32,742 nucleotides of DNA from Candidatus Berkelbacteria bacterium. Lineage in GTDB: Bacteria; Patescibacteriota; UBA1384; 2-12-FULL-50-11. The stretch covers positions 1 through 32,742 of the forward strand of contig JAUSEP010000051.1 in assembly GCA_030650195.1 (NCBI GenBank). The letters are read 5' to 3'. A model generated the notes under the pieces. It was not told where the DNA came from, searched no databases, and was given only the letters and a program-made list of their open reading frames with translations. Positions 8,680 through 16,665 of the stretch are shown one piece after another. Position 1 is the first letter of the stretch. Each line of letters begins with the position of its first letter. Both the position numbers and the translations under genes were made by a program.

Positions 8680-9868
8680 CTTTTTTAGCTCCTAGTCGAT
8701 CAAAAAGATCATATTGCAACGGTCGTTTAATATTTAACCATTCTAAGCCACCGACAATTAGCACCATGAAGGCCGCAATAATCCAACCGGGTAGAGTTAA
8801 GTTAGTCGAAGCGAATTGCCAGGAAGCGAGTTTTTCGCTGATCCAAACTATCCAGGAAAGTAGCGGCCAGCTAGCTAACATAAGCGTGTTACCAATAATG
8901 GGAACAATCATTAGCGCCGCACCGATAATGCCGATAGCCATAGCTAATGGAATTAGCGGTAAAACAAGAACGTTAGCAAGCGGTGAGATAACCGAAAGTC
9001 GCTCAAAGTGCCCGATAATTAGCGGTGTCGTGAGAATTATCGCAGCAAAGGTTTCCGCTAGAATTTGCTGCAAAGTTACGGGTAGCTTAGTTTTGGAAAG
9101 TAATCTATTAAGATACGGAGAAAGACGAATTAAGCCGTAAGTGGCACCAACAGATAATTGGAATCCAACATCAAAAACAGTTTTTGGTTCAAACAGCACC
9201 AAGATGGCGGCAGCAAAAATTAGAACGTTGATAGCTTTGTTCGGGCGACCTAAATATTTAGCTAGTAGTACCGTCAGAGCCATTGCCGCCGCTCGCAATA
9301 TCGAAGACGGGGCACCAGTAATAATAACAAACACGACTATTAAGCCAGCCGAAACCCATAGTGCTTTGCGCCCCATAATAGGCCAGAAAATGCTTAAGGC
9401 ATTAGCGGTTAAAATAGTTAGGTTGTATCCAGAAACGGCAATAATATGGGTTAAACCAACGGCACGAAACGTATCGATCAAATCTTTATCTAACTTCACC
9501 CGGTTTCCGAGTAGTATTCCTGACATTAATGAACCTTGCGGTTCGGGCAATGCAAAAGAAATTTTATCTACTATTAAGTCACGCAAGTTTCCAAGTGAGT
9601 CTGATACTCTTCCAATAATTGCTAAGTTTAACCAGACTTCGCCGGAAGTCATTTGCCATAGGAAAGCACCGAAAGTTAAACCAAACAAACTCCAAGCTAT
9701 TGTTTCGATTGGTTCAGTCTGACCGCTGAGGGCAACTATCAGCCAAAGAGCAGTAATCCAACCTAGTACTAAGCGATCAACTTCGACATAGGAGCCAATA
9801 GCTGCTCCAGCAATAATTGCTAAGCAAGTTAAGGCGAATTTACGACTGGGTGTTAGAGAAAACTCCAT
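8669..9868 (-). CDS. comEC: ComEC/Rec2 competence channel, channel domain only
   Basis: A 399-residue polytopic membrane protein forming the inner-membrane DNA channel for transformation. The Competence domain begins near residue 90: SGILLGNRVKLDKDL then FRAVGLTHIIAVSGYNLTIL (the family signature), APSSILRAAAMA, and many hydrophobic helices to the C-terminus. The usual N-terminal OB-fold region (DUF4131) is replaced by only two or three short helices, and the metallo-beta-lactamase domain is in the next gene. The start ATG at 9868 lies 6 nt after an extended -10 (TGATATACA), so the mRNA is probably leaderless. Confidence 0.9.
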   Translation of the reverse strand: MEFSLTPSRKFALTCLAIIAGAAIGSYVEVDRLVLGWITALWLIVALSGQTEPIETIAWSLFGLTFGAFLWQMTSGEVWLNLAIIGRVSDSLGNLRDLIVDKISFALPEPQGSLMSGILLGNRVKLDKDLIDTFRAVGLTHIIAVSGYNLTILTANALSIFWPIMGRKALWVSAGLIVVFVIITGAPSSILRAAAMALTVLLAKYLGRPNKAINVLIFAAAILVLFEPKTVFDVGFQLSVGATYGLIRLSPYLNRLLSKTKLPVTLQQILAETFAAIILTTPLIIGHFERLSVISPLANVLVLPLIPLAMAIGIIGAALMIVPIIGNTLMLASWPLLSWIVWISEKLASWQFASTNLTLPGWIIAAFMVLIVGGLEWLNIKRPLQYDLFDRLGAKKDEV

Positions 9869-9874
9869 AACATC

Positions 9875-9883
9875 TGTATATCA
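9875..9883 (-). promoter_or_regulatory. extended -10 promoter of comEC, leaderless
   Basis: On the minus strand the sequence reads TGATATACA, matching TGnTATAAT at all but one position, and ends 6 nt before the ATG of comEC. Transcription would start at or next to the A of the ATG. There is no Shine-Dalgarno between. Confidence 0.6.
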
Positions 9884-9926
9884 CACTAGACCTTCGTAGG
9901 ACTAAAGAGTTAAAATACCTCTCGTA

Positions 9927-10454
9927 ATGCCCAAAAAGAAACTTCCGGAAAACAAGAAGGTGGTCGAGCTAGAGCGTAAGCTCAAGGAAGAGACAGACGC
10001 CAAACTACGTCTAGCGGCTGAGCTTGCTAATGTACAAAAGCGAGCTGAGGCTGAACGCGGCAATTTAATGAAACATGCTACTGCTGGGTTACTAGAGAAG
10101 CTAGTACCGGTTCTTAATAACTTCTACCGTGCCTCCACCCATGCTCCGGAAGTAAGTCTGGAGGATCTACCAAATCTAACGGAAGAAGATTTTAAAAAGA
10201 TTTTTAACTACTTTTCTGGTATCCGGATGATTGAGAGACAGATGGAAGAAGCGCTGTCAGAAGCTGGGCTTAAACGAATACAGACTAGTGGAGTAACATT
10301 TGACCACAATCTTCACGAAGCGATCTCATATGAAGAGAGTGATTTACCAGCAGATATAATCATCGGTGAAATAGAATCCGGCTGGATGATTGACGAATCG
10401 GTCATCCAGCCGGCAAAGGTAAGGGTATCTAAAGGACAAAGGCAGGTTTCCTGA
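9927..10454 (+). CDS. grpE: nucleotide exchange factor GrpE
   Basis: GrpE releases ADP from DnaK. The 175-residue protein has a Lys/Glu-rich N-terminal coiled coil (residues 5-60), AAELANVQKRAEAER, the four-helix segment LLEKLVPVLNNFYRA, and the C-terminal beta domain with GVTFDHNLHEAISYEES and the final WMIDESVIQPAKVRVSKG. TAAAAT lies 10 nt before the ATG, suggesting a very short leader. The 3' end overlaps the last 26 bp of a convergent accessory gene, and two such minus-strand genes separate it from dnaK, breaking the usual grpE-dnaK arrangement. Confidence 0.93.
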   Translation: MPKKKLPENKKVVELERKLKEETDAKLRLAAELANVQKRAEAERGNLMKHATAGLLEKLVPVLNNFYRASTHAPEVSLEDLPNLTEEDFKKIFNYFSGIRMIERQMEEALSEAGLKRIQTSGVTFDHNLHEAISYEESDLPADIIIGEIESGWMIDESVIQPAKVRVSKGQRQVS

Positions 10455-10686
10455 CGGCGCTACCCATCACATCGGGTGTGAACACCCTGCGAAAACGGCA
10501 GTTGATACATAGGCAAGCAATGCCATGTAGCCTTGCCGGGTAAACTTGCCGTTCTTCCTGCGCCAGTCGTAGCATTGCCTGGCGATCCTCCGAACCTATG
10601 TCTTGGTCGTCAGGGATCTCGAGGATGTCCCTGATCTCGACAGCTCTCTGCTGCCTCTCCGACATGTGCATGGAGCGATGGTTCAC
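10429..10686 (-). CDS. hypothetical small Cys-containing protein, GTG start
   Basis: An 85-residue protein of unknown function. Its start is a GTG with a strong Shine-Dalgarno (AGGAGGTG) about 4-5 nt upstream, which supports it as a real gene. It has an acidic, helical middle (ILEIPDDQDIGSEDRQAMLRLAQEE) and a CLCINC segment near residue 59 that might bind metal. GC content is visibly higher than grpE. It lies antisense to the last 26 bp of grpE and seems to have been inserted between grpE and dnaK together with the next minus-strand gene. Confidence 0.55.
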   Translation of the reverse strand: MNHRSMHMSERQQRAVEIRDILEIPDDQDIGSEDRQAMLRLAQEERQVYPARLHGIACLCINCRFRRVFTPDVMGSAVRKPAFVL

Positions 10687-10730
10687 GATCCACCTCCTAT
10701 TACCTCCATGCTAGTACTTTTTAAACAAAG

Positions 10731-10758
10731 AAAAAGCCGCGACCTCCATGTCGCGGCT
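10731..10758 (-). terminator. intrinsic terminator after the 10777-11109 gene
   Basis: On the minus strand a 9-bp stem (AGCCGCGAC with GTCGCGGCT, loop of 6) is followed by TTTTTCTTTG. It lies 20 nt beyond the stop of the 110-residue protein. Confidence 0.8.
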
Positions 10759-10776
10759 GAATACCAATATTCCTAT

Positions 10777-11109
10777 TCAGGCCCTTCGTGCTGGCAACCC
10801 CTTCAGTTGCAGTACTTCAGGGAAATACTTCCAGTACTGATCCTGGAGATCCTGTCCCCAAGAACGCCTGTAGCGAAAGGGTGTGTTGATGTAACGTACC
10901 TCAAACTCGTCCAGTGTCATTCCCCTCGAAACCAATTTCCAGGGACACTCTGGCGTTCCGAATCCAAGAAGAACGTAGCGGAGCCCATCGGGCCCGATCG
11001 CGTAGTAAACGTGACTTGAGAAACATCCAGTCTCGATTGCGACGCCGAGCTCAGACTTGAGTTGTGATAGTAGAAGCTGTGCTTCAATCTGGGGACTAAT
11101 TTCTTGCAT
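10777..11109 (-). CDS. hypothetical protein between grpE and dnaK
   Basis: A 110-residue protein with no recognised family. Start at MQEISPQIEAQ (11109) is preferred to the frame's first codon at 11148, since CAGAGG lies a few bases upstream and the longer version would reach into the dnaK promoter region. The sequence mixes a helical N-terminus with a compact aromatic-rich C-terminus (RYRRSWGQDLQDQYWKYFP). A clear terminator follows. It is transcribed divergently from dnaK, and its codon use is more GC-rich than dnaK. Real but functionally unknown. Confidence 0.55.
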   Translation of the reverse strand: MQEISPQIEAQLLLSQLKSELGVAIETGCFSSHVYYAIGPDGLRYVLLGFGTPECPWKLVSRGMTLDEFEVRYINTPFRYRRSWGQDLQDQYWKYFPEVLQLKGLPARRA

Positions 11110-11157
11110 AACGGCCTCTGTTATTAAGGTATGACCACACAATAGCACAAATGGTTC

Positions 11158-11186
11158 TTGACAAAATGTAAAGGAAACTTTACATT
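11158..11186 (+). promoter_or_regulatory. dnaK promoter with embedded inverted-repeat operator
   Basis: TTGACA at 11158-11163 and TACATT at 11181-11186 are spaced 17 bp. A perfect inverted repeat AATGTAAAG-GAAA-CTTTACATT (11165-11186) fills the spacer and overlaps the -10, an ideal place for a repressor. It is not CIRCE (TTAGCACTC-N9-GAGTGCTAA). The same core occurs at 26024-26041 before the phosphoesterase-dnaJ operon. A Shine-Dalgarno AAGGAGG follows at about 11205-11211. Confidence 0.75.
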
Positions 11187-11221
11187 AGTAACATAACTAA
11201 ATATAAGGAGGCTCAATTAAT

Positions 11222-13132
11222 ATGGGTAAAATAATTGGAATTGATCTAGGTACAACTAACTCGGCTTCAGCTGTTATTGAAGGCGGCAAAGCTAAAATGA
11301 TCCCAACTGCTGAAGGCGGTAACTTAGTGCCGTCTATTGTTGCGATAAATAAAAAAGGTGAAAGACTTGTAGGTACTCTTGCTAAACGTCAGTCCGTTAC
11401 TAATCCAGAAAATACAGTTTATTCCGTTAAGCGTCTAATGGGTCGTAATTTCTCTGATGAGGAAGTTCAAAGAGATATTAAACTAATGCCGTACAAGATC
11501 GTTAAAAGTGGTGATGGCGTTAAAGTAACTATTGGAGATAAAGACCAAACTCCACAAGAGATCTCCTCTATGATTCTCTCTAAGATCAAGTCTGATGCCG
11601 AGGCCTACCTTGGTGAAAAAGTTGATGGTGCTGTTATTACCGTTCCGGCCTACTTCAACGACTCCCAGCGCCAAGCTACTAAAGACGCTGGTGTAATCGC
11701 TGGCTTAGATGTTAAACGCATAATTAACGAACCAACCGCTGCCGCCCTGGCCTACGGTATTAATAAAGAAGATAAAAAAGATCAAAAAGTTGCAGTTTAT
11801 GACTTTGGTGGTGGAACCTTTGATATCACCATTATCGAAATAGGTGAAGATAAAGGTGAATCCAGCTTCGAAGTCCTCTCCACTAATGGCGATACCCACT
11901 TAGGTGGAGATGATATCGACATTCAAGTAATGAACTGGATTGTTGAAGAATTTAAAAACAAAGAAGGAGTAGATATTACTGGGGATGCCATGGCGATGCA
12001 GCGAGTAAAAGAAGCGGCTGAAAAAGCTAAAATCGAACTCTCTCAAACCCAGGAAGCCGAGATTAACCTGCCGTTTATTACCGCTGACGCTGATGGTCCA
12101 AAGAATCTGCAGATGAACTTATCTCGTGCAAAATTAGAAAGTTTGGTTGGGGATTTGGTTAAAAAAACCAGCAATATTTCTGAAGCCGCCCTCAAAGACG
12201 CAAAACTCACTAAATCTGATATCGACGAAGTAATTCTTGTTGGTGGGATGACCCGCATGCCGTTAATCCAATCTGTTGTTAAAGAAGTTTTTGGCAAAGA
12301 ACCTTCCAAAGGTGTGAACCCTGATGAAGCTGTTGCCCTGGGGGCGGCTATTAACGGCGGCGTTCTATCTGGTGAAGTTAAGGATATTCTTCTGCTTGAT
12401 GTCACCCCGCTGACACTCGGCTTGGAAACGCTTGGTGGAGTAATGACGCCGTTAATTGAGCGTAACACCACTATCCCTGCCTCTAAAACTGAAACCTTCT
12501 CAACTGCTAGCGACAACCAGCCGTCAGTGGAAATTCATGTTTTGCAAGGCGAACGACCAATGGCCAGCGACAACCGCACTCTCGGTAAATTCCATCTCGA
12601 TGGTATTCCACCGGCTCCGCGTGGTGTCCCGCAAGTGGAAGTCACCTTTGATTTGGACGCTAACGGTATTTTAAATGTTAAAGCCAAAGACAAGGCCACC
12701 TCCAAAGAGCAGCACATCACCATTACCGCTAGCTCCGGTCTTTCCAAAGAAGAGATTGAAAAAATGAAAACCGAGGCCGAGGCTCACGCCGCCGACGACG
12801 CTAAGAAAAAAGAACTCGTCGAAGAGCGTAACGGCGCCGAAAACCTCATTCACTTGAGTGAAAAAACCCTCAAAGATGCAGGCGATAAGGTCAAACCAGA
12901 CGACAAACGCGAGGTTGAAGACGCCGTCACCGCCGTCAAAGCTGTTATCCACAACGACGACAAAGATAAAATTAAAGAGGAAGCGGAGAAACTTTCCGCC
13001 GCCCTCCAAAAAGTCGGCGCCGCGATGTATGAGCAGAACGCTGCTGACGCACCGAAGCCGGAAGAAGAACTGCCAAAAGACGACGGCACTCCGGACACCA
13101 ATGTGCCGGAAGACCCAAAGGAAACGAAGTAA
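11222..13132 (+). CDS. dnaK: chaperone DnaK (Hsp70)
   Basis: ATP-driven chaperone working with DnaJ and GrpE. The 636-residue protein starts [15 protein letters not shown] (phosphate-binding loop 1) and shows [55 protein letters not shown], the linker [11 protein letters not shown], and a normal substrate-binding domain and lid. The C-terminal tail is acidic and Pro-rich ([16 protein letters not shown]..., ending PKETK) and lacks the usual EEVD-like end. A nearly identical tail ends the unrelated protein at 13870-15231. Expressed from its own promoter with the palindromic operator and a good Shine-Dalgarno, in contrast to the many leaderless genes nearby. A strong terminator follows at 13153-13184. 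Confidence 0.97.
   Translation: MGKIIGIDLGTTNSASAVIEGGKAKMIPTAEGGNLVPSIVAINKKGERLVGTLAKRQSVTNPENTVYSVKRLMGRNFSDEEVQRDIKLMPYKIVKSGDGVKVTIGDKDQTPQEISSMILSKIKSDAEAYLGEKVDGAVITVPAYFNDSQRQATKDAGVIAGLDVKRIINEPTAAALAYGINKEDKKDQKVAVYDFGGGTFDITIIEIGEDKGESSFEVLSTNGDTHLGGDDIDIQVMNWIVEEFKNKEGVDITGDAMAMQRVKEAAEKAKIELSQTQEAEINLPFITADADGPKNLQMNLSRAKLESLVGDLVKKTSNISEAALKDAKLTKSDIDEVILVGGMTRMPLIQSVVKEVFGKEPSKGVNPDEAVALGAAINGGVLSGEVKDILLLDVTPLTLGLETLGGVMTPLIERNTTIPASKTETFSTASDNQPSVEIHVLQGERPMASDNRTLGKFHLDGIPPAPRGVPQVEVTFDLDANGILNVKAKDKATSKEQHITITASSGLSKEEIEKMKTEAEAHAADDAKKKELVEERNGAENLIHLSEKTLKDAGDKVKPDDKREVEDAVTAVKAVIHNDDKDKIKEEAEKLSAALQKVGAAMYEQNAADAPKPEEELPKDDGTPDTNVPEDPKETK
13058..13122 (+). repeat. 65-bp repeat, copy 1 (dnaK 3' end)
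   Basis: Encodes the DnaK tail ending [18 protein letters not shown]. It matches 15145-15209 at 61 of 65 positions by hand alignment with no gaps, in the same reading frame. Confidence 0.9.
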
Positions 13133-13152
13133 AAACGCAAAATGCTAGCGCG

Positions 13153-13184
13153 AAAAGAGGCGGGCCAGTCGGCCCGCCTCTTTT
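13153..13184 (+). terminator. dnaK terminator (repeat family copy 1)
   Basis: A 14-bp stem (AAAAGAGGCGGGCC with GGCCCGCCTCTTTT) and loop AGTC. The stem is almost the same as those at 13808-13838 and 17402-17429. Confidence 0.92.
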
Positions 13185-13242
13185 GGTAAACCTTGACAGT
13201 TTATCGGGTAAGGTGTGAAGTGGGGAAAAGAAAGGAGAACTA

Positions 13243-13788
13243 ATGAGCGAGCAAGAGAGATTTACACCGGCGGAGTCCGAAGAATTTAAGAATCCGATTG
13301 ATAAAGAGACCATGACGAGACGCATTAAGAATCATATCACAGAACTGTATTCGGCTAAGAAAGAGCTGGGAGATATTCTTGATAAGGCAAATGACGCCAT
13401 GAAGCCACCTCGTGAATACGAACAGAGAGATACGATAGATAGCGCACTTCTGCTAGAAAAATGCAAAGAACAGTACGACCACTTTTTACCACAATTCCAA
13501 GACGTAGAGGAGCAGCTAAACGCTCTTTTGGAGCCTACCTCAGAGGACGAGACTGCTTTTGAGGACAGTGATGCAGAGAAGCACTACCGACAACTGCTAG
13601 AAGAATCGGATGAGCTGAAGCATCGTGTAAGAGACTTGACAGAAAGGTACTGGAGCTCTGGGGATTCTGATGGCCGAGGCGGCGATCAGTCATATAAGGA
13701 CCAGGCAGAAGCCGATGAAGCCAAAAAGAAACTTATCGACGAAGAGATATCTGCTGCAGACGACGAACCAAAAGAAGAAACAAAATAA
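13243..13788 (+). CDS. hypothetical acidic helical protein
   Basis: A 181-residue, strongly acidic, mostly helical protein without a recognised domain. Heptad-like helices cover about residues 22-60 and 65-130, and the C-terminus is a charged tail ending DDEPKEETK, similar in style to the DnaK tail. A TTGACA at 13193-13198 is likely its -35; the -10 is weak. The Shine-Dalgarno AAAGGAG lies 7 nt before the ATG. It is followed by a terminator nearly identical to that of dnaK, and the bases around its stop (about 13766-13800) resemble those around the dnaK stop, so its 3' end may derive from dnaK. Confidence 0.65.
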   Translation: MSEQERFTPAESEEFKNPIDKETMTRRIKNHITELYSAKKELGDILDKANDAMKPPREYEQRDTIDSALLLEKCKEQYDHFLPQFQDVEEQLNALLEPTSEDETAFEDSDAEKHYRQLLEESDELKHRVRDLTERYWSSGDSDGRGGDQSYKDQAEADEAKKKLIDEEISAADDEPKEETK

Positions 13789-13807
13789 AATCGCGAAAGT
13801 GTGCGAG

Positions 13808-13838
13808 AAAGCGGCGGGCCAGTTGGCCCGCCGCTTTT
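13808..13838 (+). terminator. terminator (repeat family copy 2)
   Basis: Stem GCGGCGGGCC with GGCCCGCCGC, loop AGTT, extended by AAA/TTT, then TTTTG. It closes the 13243-13788 gene. Confidence 0.9.
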
Positions 13839-13869
13839 GTATCTCTCGGGCTTTCTGTATAAATGAGCT

Positions 13870-15231
13870 ATGGATGAAATAGATAAGCAGATTCCAGAGG
13901 GCGCAGAGAGGTTCGTAGCTCCTGAAATAGGCGATAACAGTGGAATAGAGCTTGCTCCCGAAATCGAGGCAAGTAACACGGGGAAAGTACAAGATCTTGA
14001 GAAGAATTCAGAGAATGAGCAATCGCAAGAACTGCAAGATTTGCATTCTAAAAAAACGTTATATGACAGCGAAATTGAAGAGTTAGAGCAACAGAAGAGG
14101 ATACTTACAGACGCAATCGACCGGACGAAAGAAATTGCTGTTAAATGGGGAGGATCTCAAAATTTGAGTGATAACTATATAATTGAAATGCCTAGGGACT
14201 ACGGAAGTTTACATATGATCAAAAAGGACATTGATGAAAAACTAAGGTCAATCAATAGACAGTTATCACCCAAGTATATTTGGAGAATAAATGTAGATCG
14301 AAGAATTGGCCAATTAGAAAGAACGCCTGAAGATATAGAAAGAATCTCTAATGCCGCAATGGAAAGAGTACAAGACATCACTCAATTTGGTATCTGTTAT
14401 CACGAAAGTATGCTTCTTGAATCTCAAATTAAAGACATCGTTGAGAATGGCTTTTCATCAAGATCTCAACTTGAAATCGAGGGCAGAACAAATTATTTAA
14501 GGGGTATAAATATTTTCCCTGAAATGATATCTTTCAGCATGAAATCTGACCCCGAAAAACCTATCAAACTCGAATATGGTCATGCAGGTAATATTGAACC
14601 AAGAATTCAAGATTATGGTTTATATTACCAGGTGAGTCTTCTATTAAATAGCAAATTTATAGACGAATTAGTCGTTAAAGGAGAGAAGCCGATTTTATTT
14701 ACAGGAGAGTACTTCAAAGAACAAGAGGGACAAGCGCGAGCGGTAGAGTATCTGAAGGCTAAGGGGTGGTACGAGCGCTTACAGAACTGCCTGCCCCCTA
14801 TTGGTAAGGAAGAAGATACATACGATCATCGAGGAATAAAGAATGCTAAACCTTGGCGTTTTGAGATATTAATGTATCCAGAAGACCAAAGCACAGCAGT
14901 TGAAAATCCAATCGGTGGGTTAGTAATGGGTCGGCTATATGATGAGTTGCCAGAACTAATCATTGACGCTTCAGTCAAGTCCCTTAGAAACGCCATACCA
15001 ATTTACGATCCAAGAGGTAATCTTTTATGGCCCAAGCGAATGAATTACAAAGAGGTGAAGAAGATGGTGACTGAGAGAGACGAGCAACAGCTAGCGGCTG
15101 AGCAACCTAAGGATGGCGAAGCCAACAGCTCTACTGAATTAGAACCGGAAAAAGAACTGCCGAAAGACGACGGCACTCCGGACACCAATGTGCCGGAAGA
15201 ACCAAAAGATGCCGGGGATAAAAAGGACTAA
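13870..15231 (+). CDS. hypothetical coiled-coil protein with a DnaK-like C-terminal tail
   Basis: A 453-residue protein of unknown function. Residues 40-130 are predicted coiled coil, rich in E, K, Q and L. The middle part (about 160-400) looks globular, with segments GRTNYLRGINIFPEMISFSM and ENPIGGLVMGRLYDELPELII; I recognise no family. The last 30 residues are an acidic tail containing [15 protein letters not shown], identical to the DnaK tail and encoded by nearly the same DNA. The start ATG lies 6 nt after TATAAA (extended as TGTATAAAT), so the mRNA is probably leaderless. A perfect 28-bp palindrome follows the gene. Confidence 0.75.
   Translation: MDEIDKQIPEGAERFVAPEIGDNSGIELAPEIEASNTGKVQDLEKNSENEQSQELQDLHSKKTLYDSEIEELEQQKRILTDAIDRTKEIAVKWGGSQNLSDNYIIEMPRDYGSLHMIKKDIDEKLRSINRQLSPKYIWRINVDRRIGQLERTPEDIERISNAAMERVQDITQFGICYHESMLLESQIKDIVENGFSSRSQLEIEGRTNYLRGINIFPEMISFSMKSDPEKPIKLEYGHAGNIEPRIQDYGLYYQVSLLLNSKFIDELVVKGEKPILFTGEYFKEQEGQARAVEYLKAKGWYERLQNCLPPIGKEEDTYDHRGIKNAKPWRFEILMYPEDQSTAVENPIGGLVMGRLYDELPELIIDASVKSLRNAIPIYDPRGNLLWPKRMNYKEVKKMVTERDEQQLAAEQPKDGEANSSTELEPEKELPKDDGTPDTNVPEEPKDAGDKKD
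15145..15209 (+). repeat. 65-bp repeat, copy 2 (tail of the 453-residue protein)
   Basis: Same-frame copy of dnaK positions 13058-13122 with four substitutions and no indel. After it the sequence diverges into a short Lys/Asp-rich end. Confidence 0.9.
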
Positions 15232-15242
15232 TCGGAGAGACA

Positions 15243-15270
15243 AGAAAGAGAGCTAGCTAGCTCTCTTTCT
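15243..15270 (+). terminator. perfect 28-bp palindrome, probable terminator
   Basis: AGAAAGAGAGCTAG is followed directly by its reverse complement, so 14 bp pair with no free loop (about 12 bp in a real hairpin). The right arm is T/C-rich (CTCTCTTTCT). It sits 12 nt after a stop and 9 nt before the next ATG. It may terminate transcription or be an operator for the next gene. Confidence 0.55.
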
Positions 15271-15278
15271 GTTAACTC

Positions 15279-15875
15279 ATGACGAACTCCGAAGCATATC
15301 TCAATGTTCGCAATCGTCTTAAAGATGAGGTAGGCAACATTATCGACAATCTAGTCATACTTTACCCTGGGGCCGGAGGCGGGTATTGGGCGCTCGCTAG
15401 ACTACTTTTTCCGGTTATAGAGAGTATAGGCAGTTTGAAGTACGGGAATAGAAGTACTTCTAAGAACTTAACGGATATATTTGAGAACGAGTTGGCTTGC
15501 GTCAACCCCAAATATGCAAGTTATTCCCAAGTGATTGCACAAATGTACCGGAACTCACTCATTCACCAGGACGAACTTCGAAGCATTAGCTATGAGGGGA
15601 AGATAATACATTGGAGTGTTAAGCTTAATATTCCGAGCGAGAATCTCGTAATTACTCACAGGGAAGACGTAGGTCAGTATTGGGTCAGTCTAGACCTAAC
15701 GAGTCTATATAAAGATTTGCTTACAGTATGCAACGCCCTGGTTGACAGCCCAAACAATGAAGCTGCAGAAAGATACGAAAAGTGGAAGTTACAGAAAGTC
15801 ACCTCGCAAGACAGCAATACCTCGATGGTTAACCAGTTAGATCAAATAATCCGGCCGTTCACCGGGACGGTTTGA
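15279..15875 (+). CDS. hypothetical protein with a HEPN-like RNSLIH motif
   Basis: A 198-residue, probably helical protein. The segment MYRNSLIHQDEL near residue 89 fits the Rx4-6H active-site pattern of HEPN ribonucleases, with the polar residue expected after the Arg. HEPN domains are common in toxin-antitoxin and antiviral systems, and this gene lies in a nuclease-rich island. The motif alone is weak evidence, because RN-x-x-x-H also occurs in unrelated helical proteins. No Shine-Dalgarno is visible. Its stop is 2 nt from that of the convergent HNH gene. Confidence 0.6.
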   Translation: MTNSEAYLNVRNRLKDEVGNIIDNLVILYPGAGGGYWALARLLFPVIESIGSLKYGNRSTSKNLTDIFENELACVNPKYASYSQVIAQMYRNSLIHQDELRSISYEGKIIHWSVKLNIPSENLVITHREDVGQYWVSLDLTSLYKDLLTVCNALVDSPNNEAAERYEKWKLQKVTSQDSNTSMVNQLDQIIRPFTGTV

Positions 15876-15877
15876 TG

Positions 15878-16555
15878 TCAGACGTTTACGACTTTTGTAA
15901 TCCTTGAGATCCGAAAAGTTCTACCTTCATTTCTCAAGTGGCAGTAACTGCTTAAATAATATTGGCCGCTCTCGCAAACTATACCTTTTGGCGTAATTCG
16001 TCGATTAGTGCTTTGATTGTTCTTATCAAGATAATCAATGACTAAATCATCACCGCTCCTAAGCGAAGAGTTGATGATAGATATTTTTGAATCTTTTACT
16101 TTGTAATTAAATCCGTAGCTCCTGAGGTCGTCACGTTCAACATTATCGGAAAAAGTACGATTGTGCCGATTCTGGTGACAATCCTTACAAAGCGTTGTCA
16201 GGTTCTCCATTACGTTCTTCCCGCCCAAAGAAAGAGGTATTATATGGTGAGCTTGTAGGCTCAACTGCGTTCCGCAGTTAGTACATTTTCCACCATCTCT
16301 CTGAATTACTTTTGCTCGCAGCGAGGGCCACGGCCCCCTAACTATATCTTTCGATATTGGAGTAACAATTCTCTGCTCCATCCTCTCGGAAGGGCTGACG
16401 ATACTTTCTGTTTGGTTAAGGCTCCCACCCGTTAATAAGCGACTAGGGTCACTAATTGTTTCTTCTCGATCTGTCCCAGGATCCTTTTTAGTTCCTTCCT
16501 CCTGAATTTTGATAATCACGTAGATAGCCGCTAAGAAAATAAACACCCAAATCAT
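15878..16555 (-). CDS. membrane-anchored HNH nuclease with C-terminal WYL-like domain
   Basis: A 225-residue protein. Residues 2-20 (IWVFIFLAAIYVIIK) form a membrane helix. A linker of about 60 residues leads to an HNH domain (KVIQRDGGKCTNCG, LQAHHIIPLSLGG, LTTLCKDCHQNRHN) with both CxxC zinc pairs and the HH catalytic pair. The C-terminus resembles a WYL domain: VIDYLDKNNQSTNRRITPKG then YYLSSYCHLRNEGRTFRISRI. WYL domains bind ligands or nucleic acid and control defence genes or effectors. The combination of anchor, HNH and WYL-like part is unusual. The ATG at 16555 is preferred over an alternative TTG at 16627; AACAAT 7 nt upstream may be a -10 of a leaderless mRNA. Confidence 0.7.
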   Translation of the reverse strand: MIWVFIFLAAIYVIIKIQEEGTKKDPGTDREETISDPSRLLTGGSLNQTESIVSPSERMEQRIVTPISKDIVRGPWPSLRAKVIQRDGGKCTNCGTQLSLQAHHIIPLSLGGKNVMENLTTLCKDCHQNRHNRTFSDNVERDDLRSYGFNYKVKDSKISIINSSLRSGDDLVIDYLDKNNQSTNRRITPKGIVCESGQYYLSSYCHLRNEGRTFRISRITKVVNV

Positions 16556-16600
16556 CACTGAGATTGTTTCATAATTACGAGCACAAGATAACTTTAGGCT

Positions 16601-16620
16601 GGATTTTCGCTCAATTTTCC
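16601..16620. repeat. ATTTTCGCTCAATT element, copy A
   Basis: The 20-bp stretch contains GGATTTTCGCTCAATTTTC. Related copies are at 21462-21480 and 22068-22089. It lies 46-65 nt upstream of the HNH-WYL start and also just before the PEP-CTERM gene on the other strand. Confidence 0.6.
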
Positions 16621-16665
16621 GATACAATTTGGCGGCTGGAATTAGTTTTCAGCAAGGAGAGGGTT

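Noticed and set aside
9141-9722. Long plus-strand ORF (193 codons) opposite comEC, with another at 8766-9140
   Set aside because: Both are antisense to clearly conserved ComEC sequence, lack a ribosome site and have compositions expected of a shadow frame.
11158-11186. CIRCE/HrcA operator at dnaK
   Set aside because: The inverted repeat is AATGTAAAG-N4-CTTTACATT, which does not resemble TTAGCACTC-N9-GAGTGCTAA.
12043-12516. Minus-strand ORFs inside dnaK (also 12671-13009 and 12850-13140)
   Set aside because: dnaK is conserved along its whole length; these are reverse-frame shadows rich in Val/Ser/Phe without start signals.
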